Assembly: GCA_032718565.1 (NCBI GenBank)
Contig: JAVGVS010000040.1
Span: 1,428,971-1,492,970 of the forward strand
DNA from: Distichodus sexfasciatus
Lineage: Eukaryota; Chordata; Actinopteri; Characiformes; Distichodontidae
Reading direction: 5' to 3'
Length of the DNA stretch: 64,000 nucleotides
Part shown: positions 34,652 through 46,614 of the stretch, piece by piece
Layout of the letters: each line of letters begins with the position of its first letter
How positions within the stretch are numbered: the first letter of the stretch is position 1
The notes under the pieces: model-generated
What the model was told of the DNA's origin: nothing
The model's input: only the letters and a program-made list of their open reading frames with translations
Databases searched by the model: none
Program-made: the position numbers and the translations under genes

Positions 34652-34684
34652 AAACAGACTTTCACATTCCATGAAAGTCTGTTT
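34652..34684. other. Perfect 13-bp hairpin
   Basis: AAACAGACTTTCA (34652-34664) and TGAAAGTCTGTTT (34672-34684) are exact inverted copies with a 7-base loop. Confidence 0.85.
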
Positions 34685-35339
34685 GGAAAGGAGATCCCGT
34701 CTCAATTCAGCTGGGAACCTACAACGGCATCCTCACACACATACAGGCGAGACAAAAGTCGAGAAATCTGCAGATTTGCTGAGATGGCGCTACTGTTTGT
34801 GGCTTATTATTTTATTTCCAAATTTAGTTTTAAGTGTTTAATGACACGCTCCATCGCAGAGGCTGTTTGGAGTGTAAGGGCACGGGGAGAGGAAAAAAGT
34901 CACATTTGAAGAAATATAATCAAGTTCCCTTCCGGGCCTGGTTAATTTTGTTTCACTGCATACAAATAAACAATATTTGGTAAAATGAATAATTCAGAGT
35001 GCAGCATTCTCTCAGGGTGTTCTACGTGAAATATGAAATTAGAACTTTGGAAACAAAAAAGGCGGCAGAGAGAAGGAGCTGACATTCGGTAATGGGGTTC
35101 AGACTTGGGTGATTGAAACTGTCAGTGTTAAGAAAGTTCTTTCCTGTTCTCTGATCCTTCGGCGTAACCCCCATAGTGAGAACGTTGACTTCATTATTTT
35201 AGCCATTTGAGGACTTCATTCCTGATGAGATGTACGAAGCTGGCCTTCCACTCACAATTAGGTGCCTGTGACATTCATTATGAAAGCGAGTAATAAGGCG
35301 AGAACGTTCATTTGTGGAAAAATGGTCACATGATTACCA

Positions 35340-35480
35340 GTGATGGGGAGTAACGTACAAAAAATAGCAAAGCTACTAACTTTACTACTTTTTCCAGTAG
35401 TTTATCAGTAGTAATAGTAGTAGTATTTTTAACTAGCTGGTGTTTTTTGATTGGTATTGAATTGGTTCTGTCCCAGGGAA
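35340..35480. mobile_element. CAGTGTTGGG-family transposon fragment (left)
   Basis: AGTGATGGGGAGTAACGTAC and AAAGCTACTAACTTTACTAC; further family-like sequence at 35695-35780 (GTAGCTTGGTTACTTTTAAT) lies across the inserted MITE and SINE. Confidence 0.4.
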
Positions 35481-35489
35481 CACCATTCA

Positions 35490-35550
35490 GGGGTGTGTTC
35501 CCCAAAGCATAGTTGGTTACTATGTTAGCAACACTATGTTAGTTGCTAAT
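35490..35550 (+). mobile_element. GGGGTG MITE left part
   Basis: GGGGTGTGTTCCCCAAAGCA and GTTAGCAACACTATGTTAGT, same family as 33702-33783; right end replaced by a SINE-A 3' piece. Confidence 0.75.
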
Positions 35551-35551
35551 A

Positions 35552-35693
35552 AGCACTGCTACCTGGGGTCCATATCAGCTGCCCAATGCTCCTTTACTAC
35601 AGGGATCAAATGCAGAGGTCACATTTCATTGTGGTGCACTGTGTGCTGTGCTGTGGTGTGTTCACAATGACAATCATTCACTTTCATCTTTTA
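35552..35693 (+). mobile_element. SINE-A 3' half
   Basis: Starts at ACTGCTACCTGGGGTCCATA and runs to the tail TTCACAATGACAATCATTCA. Joined directly to the MITE fragment. Confidence 0.8.
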
Positions 35694-36019
35694 GTGTATC
35701 TAACTACTATATTAAAACATCGGCTTAACTGTAGCTTGGTTACTTTTAATCATTAGTAGCTTGTAGTGTATGCGGATTATTCGTAACATTGCAGAATAAT
35801 ATATAATACAGTGGGAATATTTGCTTTTTGGAACCAGATAAAAGTGAAGGTGCATTTCTGCTAGTTTTTCCAGCTGCATTTAAGATATTCTACCCAGAGG
35901 TCTGAGCTTTTTTCTTCGATCATTTACAGACAACTCCTTTAATCTCCCTTGAGGTGATCCAGCATTACGACTATACGCTCACCGTCTTGGTTTGAATGTA
36001 GCATCAGAGTGGCATATTG

Positions 36020-36052
<33 letters not shown>
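36020..36052. repeat. (CT)n microsatellite
   Basis: About 16 CT units. Confidence 0.95.
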
Positions 36053-36059
<7 letters not shown>

Positions 36060-36336
36060 TATTTCTTTCCCTCTCATCTCCATCTCCTCCTCCCCCTCCT
36101 TTTCCTCCACTTCCTCCCAGCAGCCATGTCAAAGATAAAGAGAGATGATGATGATCAGAGAGTCGAGGCGTCAAAGACTTGAACCCACATTAACATAAGA
36201 GCCCACAGGTAAACTGATTTACAGCTTTCCTTTGGAATTCCGCCGTGTGCATCCATCTCCTTTCCATCGCTTGCCTCGTATTTTAATCTTTTTATTCCCT
36301 CCCTCTCTATTTCCAGTGTTTACATTCACCCCGCAC

Positions 36337-36445
36337 TTAAATGATGCTTTGAGCTCACACTCTCCGCCTGTTCCTGGCAGCTTCAATTACGGCAAGGAAT
36401 AATTCACTCTCAACAGTGACAGAGGATGAGGTGGAGAGGAATGTT
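36337..36445 (+). repeat. Direct repeat, copy 1 (partner 38020-38100)
   Basis: ATGCTTTGAGCTCACACTCT, TTCCTGGCAGCTTCAATTAC and AATAATTCACT recur in the same order at 38.0 kb. Confidence 0.65.
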
Positions 36446-36454
36446 TTCAAAAAC

Positions 36455-36950
36455 TGGAAGTATTGGTCCTCGTTCAAGACCAAGACTCTGAAAGGTTGAG
36501 TCTGAGACAAGACCAAGACCAAGATGGGGCGAGACCGAGACAAGATCAAGACTCTGAAGGGCTGAGTTCGAGATGAGACTGAGGCCAGGACGGGCAAGAC
36601 AGAGACATGGCCAAGACTCTAAAGGGGCAAGTCCAGGATGAGACCGAGACCAGGACAGGACGAGACCAAGACAAGACCAAGACTCTGAAGGGCCGAGTCC
36701 AAGACGAGACCAAGATCAAGATGGGGTGAGACAGAGACAAGACCAAAACTCTGAAGGGCCGAGTCCGAGATGAGACCGAGACCAGGACGGGGCAAGACAG
36801 AGACAAGACCAAAACTGTAAAGGAACGAGTCCGAGACGAGACTGAGACCAGGACGGGGTGAGACAGAGACAAGACCAAAACTCTGAAGGGACGAGTCCGA
36901 GATGAGACTGAGACCAGGGAAGGGCGAGACTGAATTGAGACCTGACCACC
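36455..36950 (+). repeat. 66-bp minisatellite, about 7.5 units
   Basis: Unit built of GAC(C/G)AAGACTCTGAAGGG, CGAGTCCGAGA(T/C)GAGAC and GAGACCAGGACGGGG. As 66 is divisible by three and the motif has no stop on the minus strand, open frames of up to 172 codons appear; they are not genes. Confidence 0.9.
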
Positions 36951-37145
36951 AAAGTCTCCTATTAACCTGTATTGCATGTTTTTGGACAGTGGGAGGGAAC
37001 CGGAGCATGTGGAGAAAACCCACGTGAACATGGGGAGAACATGAAAACTCCACACAGAAAGGCCCTAAGGCCGACCCGGGAATCGAACCCAGGACCTTCT
37101 CCCTATGAGGCAGCAGTGCTAATGACTGTGCCACCATGCCACCCC
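36951..37145 (-). mobile_element. SINE-C, head half
   Basis: On the minus strand: GGGTGGCATGGTGGCACAGT (head), GGGTTCGATTCCCGGGTCGG (B box), GGTTCCCTCCCACTGTCC. The L2-like tail is missing and the minisatellite begins there. Confidence 0.78.
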
Positions 37146-37194
37146 AAAGTTATCCAATCCGACAGTAAAGAACTCATTAATAGCAATAATCTCA

Positions 37195-37302
37195 GCGATG
37201 TGGTGTCGGCTGGTCTTGAGATAAAATCCCGAGTCCTCTTTGTCTGAGTACAAATACGGCTGAGTCCGAAACAAGACCGGTCTTGAGTACTACAACACTA
37301 CC
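37195..37302 (-). repeat. Repeat end shared with 18322-18432
   Basis: On the minus strand AGTGTTGTAGTACTCAAGACC then GACAAAGAGGACTCGGG. Confidence 0.55.
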
Positions 37303-37559
37303 ACATTCACCAAGTTATTTTCTTAGGGAGTCTACTAAGAAAAGCCTACGTCAGATTCCTTACATGTTCTTAAACTCCCAAAGTTGCAATTTGCAATTCA
37401 CTTCTCATAATAGTGAAAGTCTCTATCTTCTAAATCTCAAATAATCCTAAATCACAAATAAGAAAGCATCGATGAATGGCAGTCTTTGTGAAAATTGCAC
37501 GGGTGCGTTTTAAGAACAAATTTCTTCTTAGGAACAGCTGGTGAATAAGTCTGTTGTCT

Positions 37560-38100
37560 TCATCAAGCTACCTAAAAAGCTGAAGAGTGATGGAGGACAA
37601 AGAGGAGAAGAATACTTCCTTTATAAATAGGAAATACTGTCAATATTTTGAGTTAGGTTTAGACAAAGATGACCATTGCCGTTTGTTGTAAATCTTGTCC
37701 CAGCAGCAAAATGCTTTTAACTGCAAAAAATACAATACCGAACATTAATTAAGCACCATTCTTTGAGTTCGCACTGTTGAATGCACTCTCAACAATGATG
37801 GAGGATGAGGTAGAGAGAAATATTTTCCAAAATGTTGAATTTTGTCATAATAGAACTACATCTACAGCTCAACAATGACCAAGGATGAGGGGGAGAAAAA
37901 TATTTCCTTTATAAATAGGAAGTATCATCATTATTTTGAGTTTGTCTCAAAGATGCAAAAAGAGCCTGGCCGCTTCTAACCGTAAAACAATACACCTATT
38001 CCACAGAAAATCGAACGTATTAAACTATGCTTTGAGCTTGCACTCTCCGCTCCATTCCTGGCGGCCTCCATCACAGTGAAAAAACATAATTCACTATTTC
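37560..38100 (+). repeat. Diverged direct repeats, including copy 2 of 36337
   Basis: Blocks with GATGGAGGA(C/T), GGGAGAAAAATATTTCCTTT and TATAAATAGGAA(A/G)TA recur at 37586-37655, about 37795 and 37875-37945. The block at 38020-38100 repeats the 36337 sequence. An old tandem duplication seems to underlie 36.3-38.1 kb. Confidence 0.5.
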
Positions 38101-38451
38101 AAGACGTTGGCACAGAACAACAAAAAAAAGAAAGCTGCTGCGCTGTTTCATTGTTTCATTCGTTTCAACCACGTTTCCATTTCCTGAGCGTCAGAACGGC
38201 GGGAGCCGAGCGAGGGCCCGACGAGGCCGACACCTCCGCCATGGCATGTGATCTGTTTCACTTAAATATTTTGGAGCAGGGGGTTGGCTTTTTCTCCAAG
38301 AACGGGGGAGCAGTGTGTGAATAGCAAATGATGGGAGCGTGAGGAAGGAGATGAAGGCTCGATGATGTGGACGTGGAAGAGGAAAACAGAATCAATCAAA
38401 CGGGATGCAGCGTGGCAGAAAGGACATTGGGACTGTCAGAATCTTCCAGCG

Positions 38452-38998
38452 TCGCTCCTCATCCCCCTCCTCGCATCTTTTCATTCCATCCCCTAATTCT
38501 TCCCCCTCCTCTTCTCATCCTTTCTTCCCCTCCTCTCCTTTCCCCTAATCCTTCACTCCCCATCCCTTTCATTCATCCTTCCATCTGCCCCTCTCATCCT
38601 TCCATTCTCTCCTCTTCCTTCCCCTCATTCTTTCATTCCATCCCCCCATCCTTCCTACTTCTCTTCTCATCCTTTCTTCCCCATCTCTTCTCTTTCTTCA
38701 TCCTTCACACCATCCCTTCCATTCATCCTTCCACCCACTCCTCTCCCCTCATCTTTCCATCCCCTCATCCTCCCCTCACCTTTTCTCATCCTTTCTTCCA
38801 TTTCTTTCCCCAATGCTTACATCCTGTCCTCGCCCCTTCTACACCCTTCCCTCTCTTAGTCCTCCCCTCATCCTCCCCTTCCACTTTTCATTCTTTCTTC
38901 CCCTCCTCCCCTCTCCCCTCATCCATCACACTATCCATTCTAATCATCTTTCCTTCTCCTCTCATCCTTTTCTCCTTCCATCCATTTTTTTCCCAAGC
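38452..38998 (+). repeat. Pyrimidine-rich tract (~550 bp)
   Basis: Irregular repeats of CATCCTTCC, CCCCTC and TTTCTTCC with very few purines on this strand. A 242-codon frame here is compositional (S, P, F, L) and not a gene. Confidence 0.9.
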
Positions 38999-38999
38999 T

Positions 39000-41039
39000 C
39001 CGAACAGGACGGAGGTGAATGGAAACGTTGAGAGCTGTCCTGCCAGATGGCCGGTTTGGGAAATAAATTTGTTTCTCCTTCTCTCTCCGAGATGAAATTA
39101 TTTGACATGGCATATTCCTGAGGGCACCAAGCGAGAGGAGAGTATGTGAGGTGGCTGAAGGTTATGAGTTATGCGGCGGAGCTGGACAGCATGGGCTAGA
39201 CAGACACAACGAGTGCCATTTGTTTATTGTGTTGTACTACAGAAGTGGAGACGCCTTGGCTAGAAGAGACTAGAGGTCTAACAATATATTGATTTACACT
39301 GGTTCATCGATTCAGTGATCAACCATCCCATAGCATCAATCCAAAATGAAAATATTAGTCAGACGTCACATTGTTACCTCCATCACCAAGCAGTTGTGGA
39401 GATAACAGTAATTCGTAAAAAGTAACTCCTTTGGAGTAGCTGGCCCAACATTGCAAGAGAAAGACAAAAATCCTGACGCAAAGTCTGCTGGGAAATATGG
39501 TCATTTCAAATGCTAAGCTCCAGAAAAAAAGGAGAATCACAAGCAGTCACAACATGCCTTGATAGTGCCAGCACTCAAACTTTGGAAATTAGCATTTTTA
39601 TTGCTATTGTTCGTTAGACTGTAGGCTTGGCTGAAAGGCAGAGTTGGAGAAGTGAGAAAGCTTTTAAAGATCAGATTGGAGGCACAGAATCTCTGTCAGC
39701 CTCGCGGAAATCAGCAAAGTGATTCATTGCAAATGTCCAACTTCACTCGACACAAAGCTTCCCCGTCATGTTAACACCGTCATTACGTTTTCCCATTTTT
39801 GAACACCTACCAGCATCGCTCTTGTTAAGTTTCTACCGGCGAGACCCACTTTGTGCCCCACGGTCCCTGTTCCCTGTCTTCCAGCCGTGCCGTGAGTCAG
39901 CCAAACACCCCCGAGACCCCCTCCGAATGCTGCAGCTGTTCCACTGCCTCCTCGCTTCCCCAGGAGACCTCAGCCCACATTCCTGCCCAGTCAAGCTTGC
40001 ACTATTAAGACTACAGGCGCTATGTATGCTCACCCAACTAACGAGCCTTCGCTACTTAACACCCCTCGTCAGAGCAAACAGCAGTGCTGGTCGAAATGTT
40101 CAAACTTTAGAAACTTCTGGTTTCACCAATGGCATCAAACAGGGAAAACACAAGTCTTGTATTTTTAAAAGCTACTATTTAAAAATAGCTTCTCCAGCAG
40201 TGGTTCTAGCTAGTCGCATTTTTGTACATTTTTGTTTTCTCCTGATTTTGATCCTATTACACAGCCTCTAAACATCAATAAAACTGTGATCAATTTTGCC
40301 AGGAATGATTTCTCACAATGCATCACAAGATAGAAAGGTGACAGCATGAAAGATTCCAATTTTACATTTTACCCATGGCTGTGGACAACTCTAGTCTACA
40401 TATTTGATGGAACTTTCCCAACTTTTCAAATGTCACGGTTTTTAACCTTTGGCTGGAACTGCGGTTTTCGTTCATGGAGAGCCATTAAAGACGAGGAAGT
40501 CCCCTGGGTGCAGTGTACATCGACACCATATTGAAGCGGCTGGGTGAAGCCTTGTGTGATGAGGTGTAAAGTGTCTCTCGGTGATTCGTTTTGTCTCGCT
40601 GATTCTTTTGAGTCCCCTGTGAAAGAGAGTGAAACCCTGTAAATCACTCCTCTATGAAACGAAGTCAAAGCCTCTCAGGAGGGAGTGAGGAACCCTCATA
40701 TATCAGATAGCATCATCTAATCACACCTGGCACCGTGCCCCCTACTAAAGCAACACGCTGCATTAGCTCTACCGTCGGCTATCGGCTTTGAGTTGCTCTA
40801 AACCTTCCAAGCAGATGTGGCATGCTCCCAAATCAATTAAGTCCTCAATTAGACCCTATAAATGGACTTTGCTCTCATTTAGATTGTTGAAAGCCTGAGT
40901 CGATTCAGTCGTACGCCGCTCGCCGGGAGGGAAGCTGGTGCGTCTTTTTACATGCACAATAACTGCTGTATCACCAAAGAGACAGACAAGTTCCTATTGA
41001 CAAGAGGCAGTGGATGGCAAACAAGTCTGTTCCAACAAA
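39000..41039. other. Non-coding stretch
   Basis: No named repeat. A 167-codon frame at 39768-40271 has no domain and runs into transposon-like AAAAGCTACTATTTAAAAAT sequence; I do not call it. Confidence 0.4.
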
Positions 41040-41760
41040 AATTGACCTGCCAATTACAGAGAAACTGAGTTTCTTCTAGACTCGGTTGTTGTCACTACTA
41101 TGAAGAAATCTGGTCTTTAACCAATAAGGAAGGAGGTTGAGGACTGATTGTCGCCCATCAATTCTGTCCAGGGATGGACTGTAGTCAAGCGACAACAACT
41201 GAGTCTAGATGAAACTATATATTTTTGCCAATTACACAGATTCTGAGCTTCTTCTAGAGTTGGTTTTCACTGCTTGACTACCGAGTTGAGAAGAAACTCA
41301 GAAGAAATGAAGTCAGTCTAGTTTCGAGAAGAAATTAAGACAGTCTTTGACCAATCAGGAATGAGGTTGTGGACTGACCAACCATCCTAGAAATCAGTCC
41401 TGGGTAGACTCTAGCCAAGCAATGACAATAAGCAACTCTAGAGGAAACTCTGGATCTCTGCAAATACAGGCATCCTGAGCTTCTTCTAGACTCGGTTGTC
41501 ATCACTCAGGAATGAGGTTGAGGACTGACTTACTGGCAAGTGATGACTTAATCACAGAGGTTCACAGCTTACCATCCTGCAAATTTGTTCTGGGTGGACT
41601 GTGGAACAACAACAGTAACAATAAGTCTGGACAAAACTCAGAATATATGCCAACTACAGAGATCCTGAGGTTCTTCTAGATTTGATTGTCATTGCTTTTC
41701 AACCATTCAACCAGGGCAAATTTCAATGCTTGAAAGTCAATCCTCAACCTCATTGCTGAC
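41040..41760. repeat. About four tandem units, each an inverted repeat (hairpin)
   Basis: TTCTTCTAGA recurs at 41071, 41249, 41481 and 41671, starting each unit of about 180-230 bp. In unit 1 the arm at 41067-41094 is an almost exact inverted copy of 41189-41217. Unit 2 (41247-41280 against 41410-41447) and unit 3 repeat this with more divergence. Other shared blocks: GGAATGAGGTTGAGGACTGA and TGGACTGTAG. Confidence 0.75.
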
Positions 41761-44185
41761 TTCATTGATAGAATGGAAAAGCAACACCCTCAAGATGGAT
41801 GCATCTCATGCTGTAAGTCATCTGGGAGGTGCTTTTAATGCATTTTTTATGCAGACATTCCCTCTGGGTGAAAAACGTGACCCATGCAGGACTGGCAAAG
41901 CCACTAGATGGCACTTTCCCCACTTCACACAATACCTCACACTCACCGCTCCTCTCCTCTCCTTCATCTCGTCTCGGAGATGGCTAGCCTTGTTGGATAA
42001 CTATTACTGCCCAGGCTCCCGCCTGGAAGAGAGCGCTCCTGAGACGGGAACATCGTAATACATTCCACACCCTGATCAATACCCATGCAGTCCGGCAGCA
42101 AATAGCACACAGACGCTATTATAGAAGCAGTCATCTCAAATCTGTGTCTAAGCTCAATACTCTTTCAAGAGAACTTCAAGAAAAAGTGTGGGTCATGAAT
42201 AAATTATAGTTTGATGAGCATGTTATATCACCATATATATAAAATCAGAGCGAGTGAAGACATCAAATTCGCTTGTTAACTTTCCACTCAAAATAGCTGC
42301 TGTTTCGTGGTTCGTGTGATCTTATGCTTGTCTATTTACTCTCCTCTTTAGCTCTACATGCAATATTTCAGTTTTTATTCACACTGCATGGCTTTGCCTT
42401 TAGGGCAGGGGGCAAGTTGTTGTGTACATGTGCCAAAGAAGTTAGCTGCCACTTTAGGGATTACAAGAGATTATGGTGTGAATGGTTTAAGTCTGTCTAA
42501 TTTGCCTCGTACTGTTTGTACTCAAGTCCCAGCGCGCAGATGCGTATCCTAGTTTGGTGGGGAGCTGACAGGCAGCGTGCAATTTAATTAGCGAAATATG
42601 GCGAGCCTCGTTCGGGCTTATCTTGCCGGCAGAGTAAACGCGGACATCCGAAGGAAGTCGGTGCGTGGGGAAATCCAGAGAGGCACAATGACAGATGGTG
42701 TGACATCCCTCTTTAGAGGTGAATGCCCTCAGGCCTAAGCCTCTGTTGTGTTGCAGTTCTTGTCAGCTTATGAAGTCTAAGACAAGGTGCTCGCTGTCAG
42801 ATGCAGACTCAACAGCGACATTTTATCAGATCTTTCTTTTCTCATGCTAAGACCTTCATAAGTAGCCAAAAAGTTCTATCATCTTCTGTTCCGTAGTCAC
42901 TGTCTGTTTTCTCTACTGGCTTCATGTCTTCTTAGGGAACCAATCACATTACTGATTCTGAAAAAAGCAATTCTGCCAAATATGGAAGCTAAATTAAAAT
43001 GTCAAAATTAGGCAGCCATAGCAGGTGCTGGAGTGCTTTGAGAATTTGACCCCCAAAAATGAGCGAGTGGCAGCGAGGAGCCGACTGAAGGGGTCGGGGT
43101 TTATGGGAAGGCCCTTCTGTTCGTGTCATCCACTGACAGAGGGTCAAAGCCGGGTCTCAGCATGACGAATATGTGGCAGCTGTCTTTCCGAGCCACGTGC
43201 CCCTACCTTGACTCCCATCCATTTTTCTTCATCATTGCCTCTCGCTCTTGCGCTTCGCAGCTCGCGAACCTCTATTAACGATCGCCACCGCTGCTGTCAC
43301 GGCAACTCTTATCGCTCCTTTTTTTTAAAATTAATCATAGAGTGGAAAATAAGCATGTGCCCTTTTTTCATACAAGTGGTTGCTCCCGCTCGGAGGAGCT
43401 ACAAAAGGGGCCTTCATCTGTCTTGTCAGGCGAGAGAAAGGGAACAAAAATAAGCAGCTCCGGGTAAATGATGTCGCAGTGTGTTCCCGCCATTAGCGCG
43501 CTGATAGTTCACCAACATTATCATTAGCGACGGCCGTGGCTCGGCCGACCGTCGCCTCCGATGCTCACCGTGAAGCATTATTCGGAGCGCTTGTTATTCG
43601 GAAGGACCGTTGCCGGGGAACGGTGGCCGTTTGAATGCCAGGCTCTTCTACAACAGGTCACTCCCACCTTCTCCAGAGTGCTGTGTTAAATTGTGGACGT
43701 GGATAAATGGAGGCTGAATGATGGATTGAGGTGTAAAAATGTAGCAGCAGTTTCAGGAGCATATACTTACAAGCCTTTTTATTACAAACACCCACGGTGC
43801 CCACCTTGTTGACGTCTAGTAAGAAACCAAAACCCACCAGTGACATTTATATTTGTGTTTCTCCTCTAGTTTTTCTTTGTGAAATTTTTTCCCTTCATCC
43901 TCCCACTTTTTTGCTTTTTTAACTCTTTCCACAGTTTTTAATTGTAGAGACACCATTCATGACTTAAATTTTTAATCTCATTAAGGAGATCAGGGCTATT
44001 GCATTTCTTGTCTTTTTACCCATTTTTCTCAGGTCAAAAATGCTAATTTCCTTTGGGGAACTTTTCTGGGGAGTTCAACATTAATTCAACAGTTGGTAGT
44101 TGATAGATTAATAGAAATGTTCTTTTAACTTTTTCAGCCATTTAACCCTTTGTATCCCTCACTTTCTTCAGGAATTACCCAAAAA
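41761..44185. other. Non-coding, largely single-copy-looking stretch
   Basis: No gene. 42540-42720 and 43440-43620 are CpG-containing, repeat-free blocks with homeobox-type TAATTA/ATTAGC sequences; possible regulatory DNA. Confidence 0.35.
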
Positions 44186-44410
44186 TGAGTGATTGTGAAC
44201 ACAGCACAGCACACAGTACACCACAATGAAATGTGACCTCTGCATTTGATCCCTCCGTGAGGGAGCAGTGGGCAGCTGACATGGGCAGCACCCAGGGAGC
44301 AGTGGTTGGGGCCGGTACCTCAGTGATACCTTTACCGGTCTGGGACTCAAACCAGTGATCTTCCGGTCATGGGTTGAACACCCTAACTGTTATGCTACCA
44401 ACTGCCCTAC
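44186..44410 (-). mobile_element. SINE-A, full length with short middle deletion
   Basis: Inverted tail, core, head. The TTGCTCATGAG segment before the GGTACCTCAGTG block is absent. Confidence 0.86.
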
Positions 44411-44794
44411 CTGTCTATTTAATTAATTTTTTGACCACAAGCTTTCTACCCAGGACTATTAACTCCAAATTTAGCCAATCCCTGCAAATTCATCATGACC
44501 TTACAATTTTGAATAGTAACTGCAACTTTTCCAGAATTTTTGACCAATCATTGTCAATTCCCACAAGAGCCATATGTCAGCAAACTCACTTTCTTGTCAC
44601 ATTTGGAAGATGAGGAAATGTGTGTGATAAAAACGCCTCATATTACCCTTCAAAAATAACTAAATGGTTAAAGGTTAACACAAATAAGAGTGGTTTTGTC
44701 AGTCAATATCTGAATCCCTCAATCCCTATCTGGGTCCCTATAGTGGTTATCTTCCCTTCATTTTAATAAATTGTTAACGAATAATTTTAAAGAG

Positions 44795-44955
44795 GAAAAT
44801 CACAACTTTAACTTGCTCCCGCAACTTTATTGTAACAAAACGGCAAAAAGACCGTAACTTTTAACACATTAAAAAAAAAAAAAAAAGCTGCCGCAAAATC
44901 AGACATTTTAAGTTACAAAAATCTAAAAAAAGGTCCGCGAAATCCTGGCGGGACT
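44795..44955 (-). mobile_element. MITE of the CTCCAGGATTTT family, inverted fragment
   Basis: On the minus strand AGTCCCGCCAGGATTTCGCG, then AAAATGTCTGATTTTGCGGC and GCAACTTTATTG-like blocks inverted. Other end missing. Confidence 0.65.
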
Positions 44956-45278
44956 GACTATCATACCAATATAGACCGTCCCCACTCTTTTATGACCAAT
45001 TTATGTTCTTGTCGACCCTCTGAACCTGTCAGCGACACCATATACAATTCCAGCAATGCTTGTGTGTCTTACACCCTTTTAGCACTTCAACGCACACACC
45101 ACCATGTCAGTGTCACCGCTGTGTTGCCAGTGAGCCTCCACCTAGATAACACCAGCTCAACAGGGCTCCTGTGGCCAAGAACTAGTGAATAGGGTGGAGG
45201 ATGAATGACAGATTGAATACAACCTTTGACGGTGTTCCTAAAAAATGGGATCCAAAGGATGTTTCACTGAAGTCGACA

Positions 45279-45522
45279 GGCGGTGCAGTTGGTATTGTAA
45301 CGGTTATGGCATTCAACCCATGATCAGAAGGTTGCTGGTTCAAATCCTGAACCAGTAAAGGTACCACTAAGGTACAAGGTTCCCATGCACTGCTCCCCAG
45401 GTGCTGCCAATATCAGCTGCCCACAACTCCTTCACAGATGGGTCAAATGCAGAGATCACATTTCGTTGTGGTTCACTGTGTGCTGTGCTGTGTTCACAAT
45501 GACAAATAATCATTCACTTTCA
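45279..45522 (+). mobile_element. SINE-A, full length
   Basis: Head GGCGGTGCAGTTGGTATTGT and GGTTGCTGGTTCAAATCCTG, then GGTAAAGGTACC variant, core and tail ACAATGACAAATAATCATTC. Confidence 0.87.
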
Positions 45523-46417
45523 CAAGAAAGCAGCTTATTGGAAGCAATATCTAAAGAAATAAGAGGTTTTTGCAAGCTACAAAGTGGACGTTATGAATAA
45601 TGTGAAATAAAAGTGTGGATTGCAGTTCTCTGTGTCTAAGTTCAGTGCTTAATGAAAAATGTCTAATCCAAGTTGCAGAGCTAAATAAAATCCATTAAGT
45701 TCAATTACTTAAGACTCGGCATAGAAAGTGTGGTCTCCACTTTAAGACTCCACCGGACTGGAGAAGTTCTGTCCTGTTTGCAGTCTCGCCGCTGCCACAT
45801 TAATTAGACACCATATAGAGGTTTTGGGGAGATTTAGGTGTCAGTTTCCAGTGGCTATACGTAATATAAAAGGAGGCGAATTGATCTCTTTAATTAAATG
45901 CTAGACCTTGACCTGTGGCATTCAGGCAACTTTTTTCATCTGAATATTAAAAGAGGTGCATTTCCGGGAAATTCTTTTGTTTTTTTCCTGAAATTGACCG
46001 ATCTAATTGAATCTCCAGAGTGCGGTTTAATGATTAACCTGGATTTTTCCCCCCCTCCACACTTTTTCTCCCTCTCTATCCCTTGGCGGGTGAAAAGTGG
46101 CGGCGGCGCTGAGTAAAGGATAGCCGTGTTTGCTTTGCAGCAAGTGATAAAGGCACTACAAATAAACGGCAAGGTCATCGATGTGCCTGAGTGACCTCTG
46201 TAAACACACTCTCCCTCACACACACACACTCACTCATAGCAGGCCATACTGCTGTCTCGTCAGAATTACGGTAGCGCGCTTCAAATGGGGGAAGCTTTAA
46301 AAATCAGTATGGCAGATGAAAAATTTGATTCTACAAGCAATAAATCTTATAATTCCCATGTACAGTCCAGGCCGGCATCCTGGTGTTTTAATCGACAGAC
46401 AATATGTGTTTGATACA

Positions 46418-46560
46418 CAGTGTTGGGAAAGCTATTGTTAAAGCTACAAGTTACTTATTAAGTTACGAGTTAAAGAAGCTAAAATCTTGTTTTAATATAG
46501 AATTAAACTACACTGCAAGTAATACTTCATATTTTAAAGCAATTTAAGAAATGTTAAACA
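46418..46560 (+). mobile_element. CAGTGTTGGGAAAG-type transposon fragment
   Basis: CAGTGTTGGGAAAGCTATTG, AAAGCTACAAGTTACTTATT. Confidence 0.5.
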
Positions 46561-46614
46561 TTATGTTAAAAATCATGTGAAAACCTATTTTTAACAACGT
46601 AATGTCAATCACAA

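Noticed and set aside
36546..37137. 169- and 172-codon minus-strand frames
   Set aside because: Result of the 66-bp repeat, whose length is a multiple of three; runs on into a SINE.
38367..39095. 242-codon frame
   Set aside because: Compositional Ser/Pro/Phe frame through the pyrimidine tract; no domain.
39768..40271. 167-codon frame
   Set aside because: No domain, no codon pattern, and its end enters transposon-like sequence.
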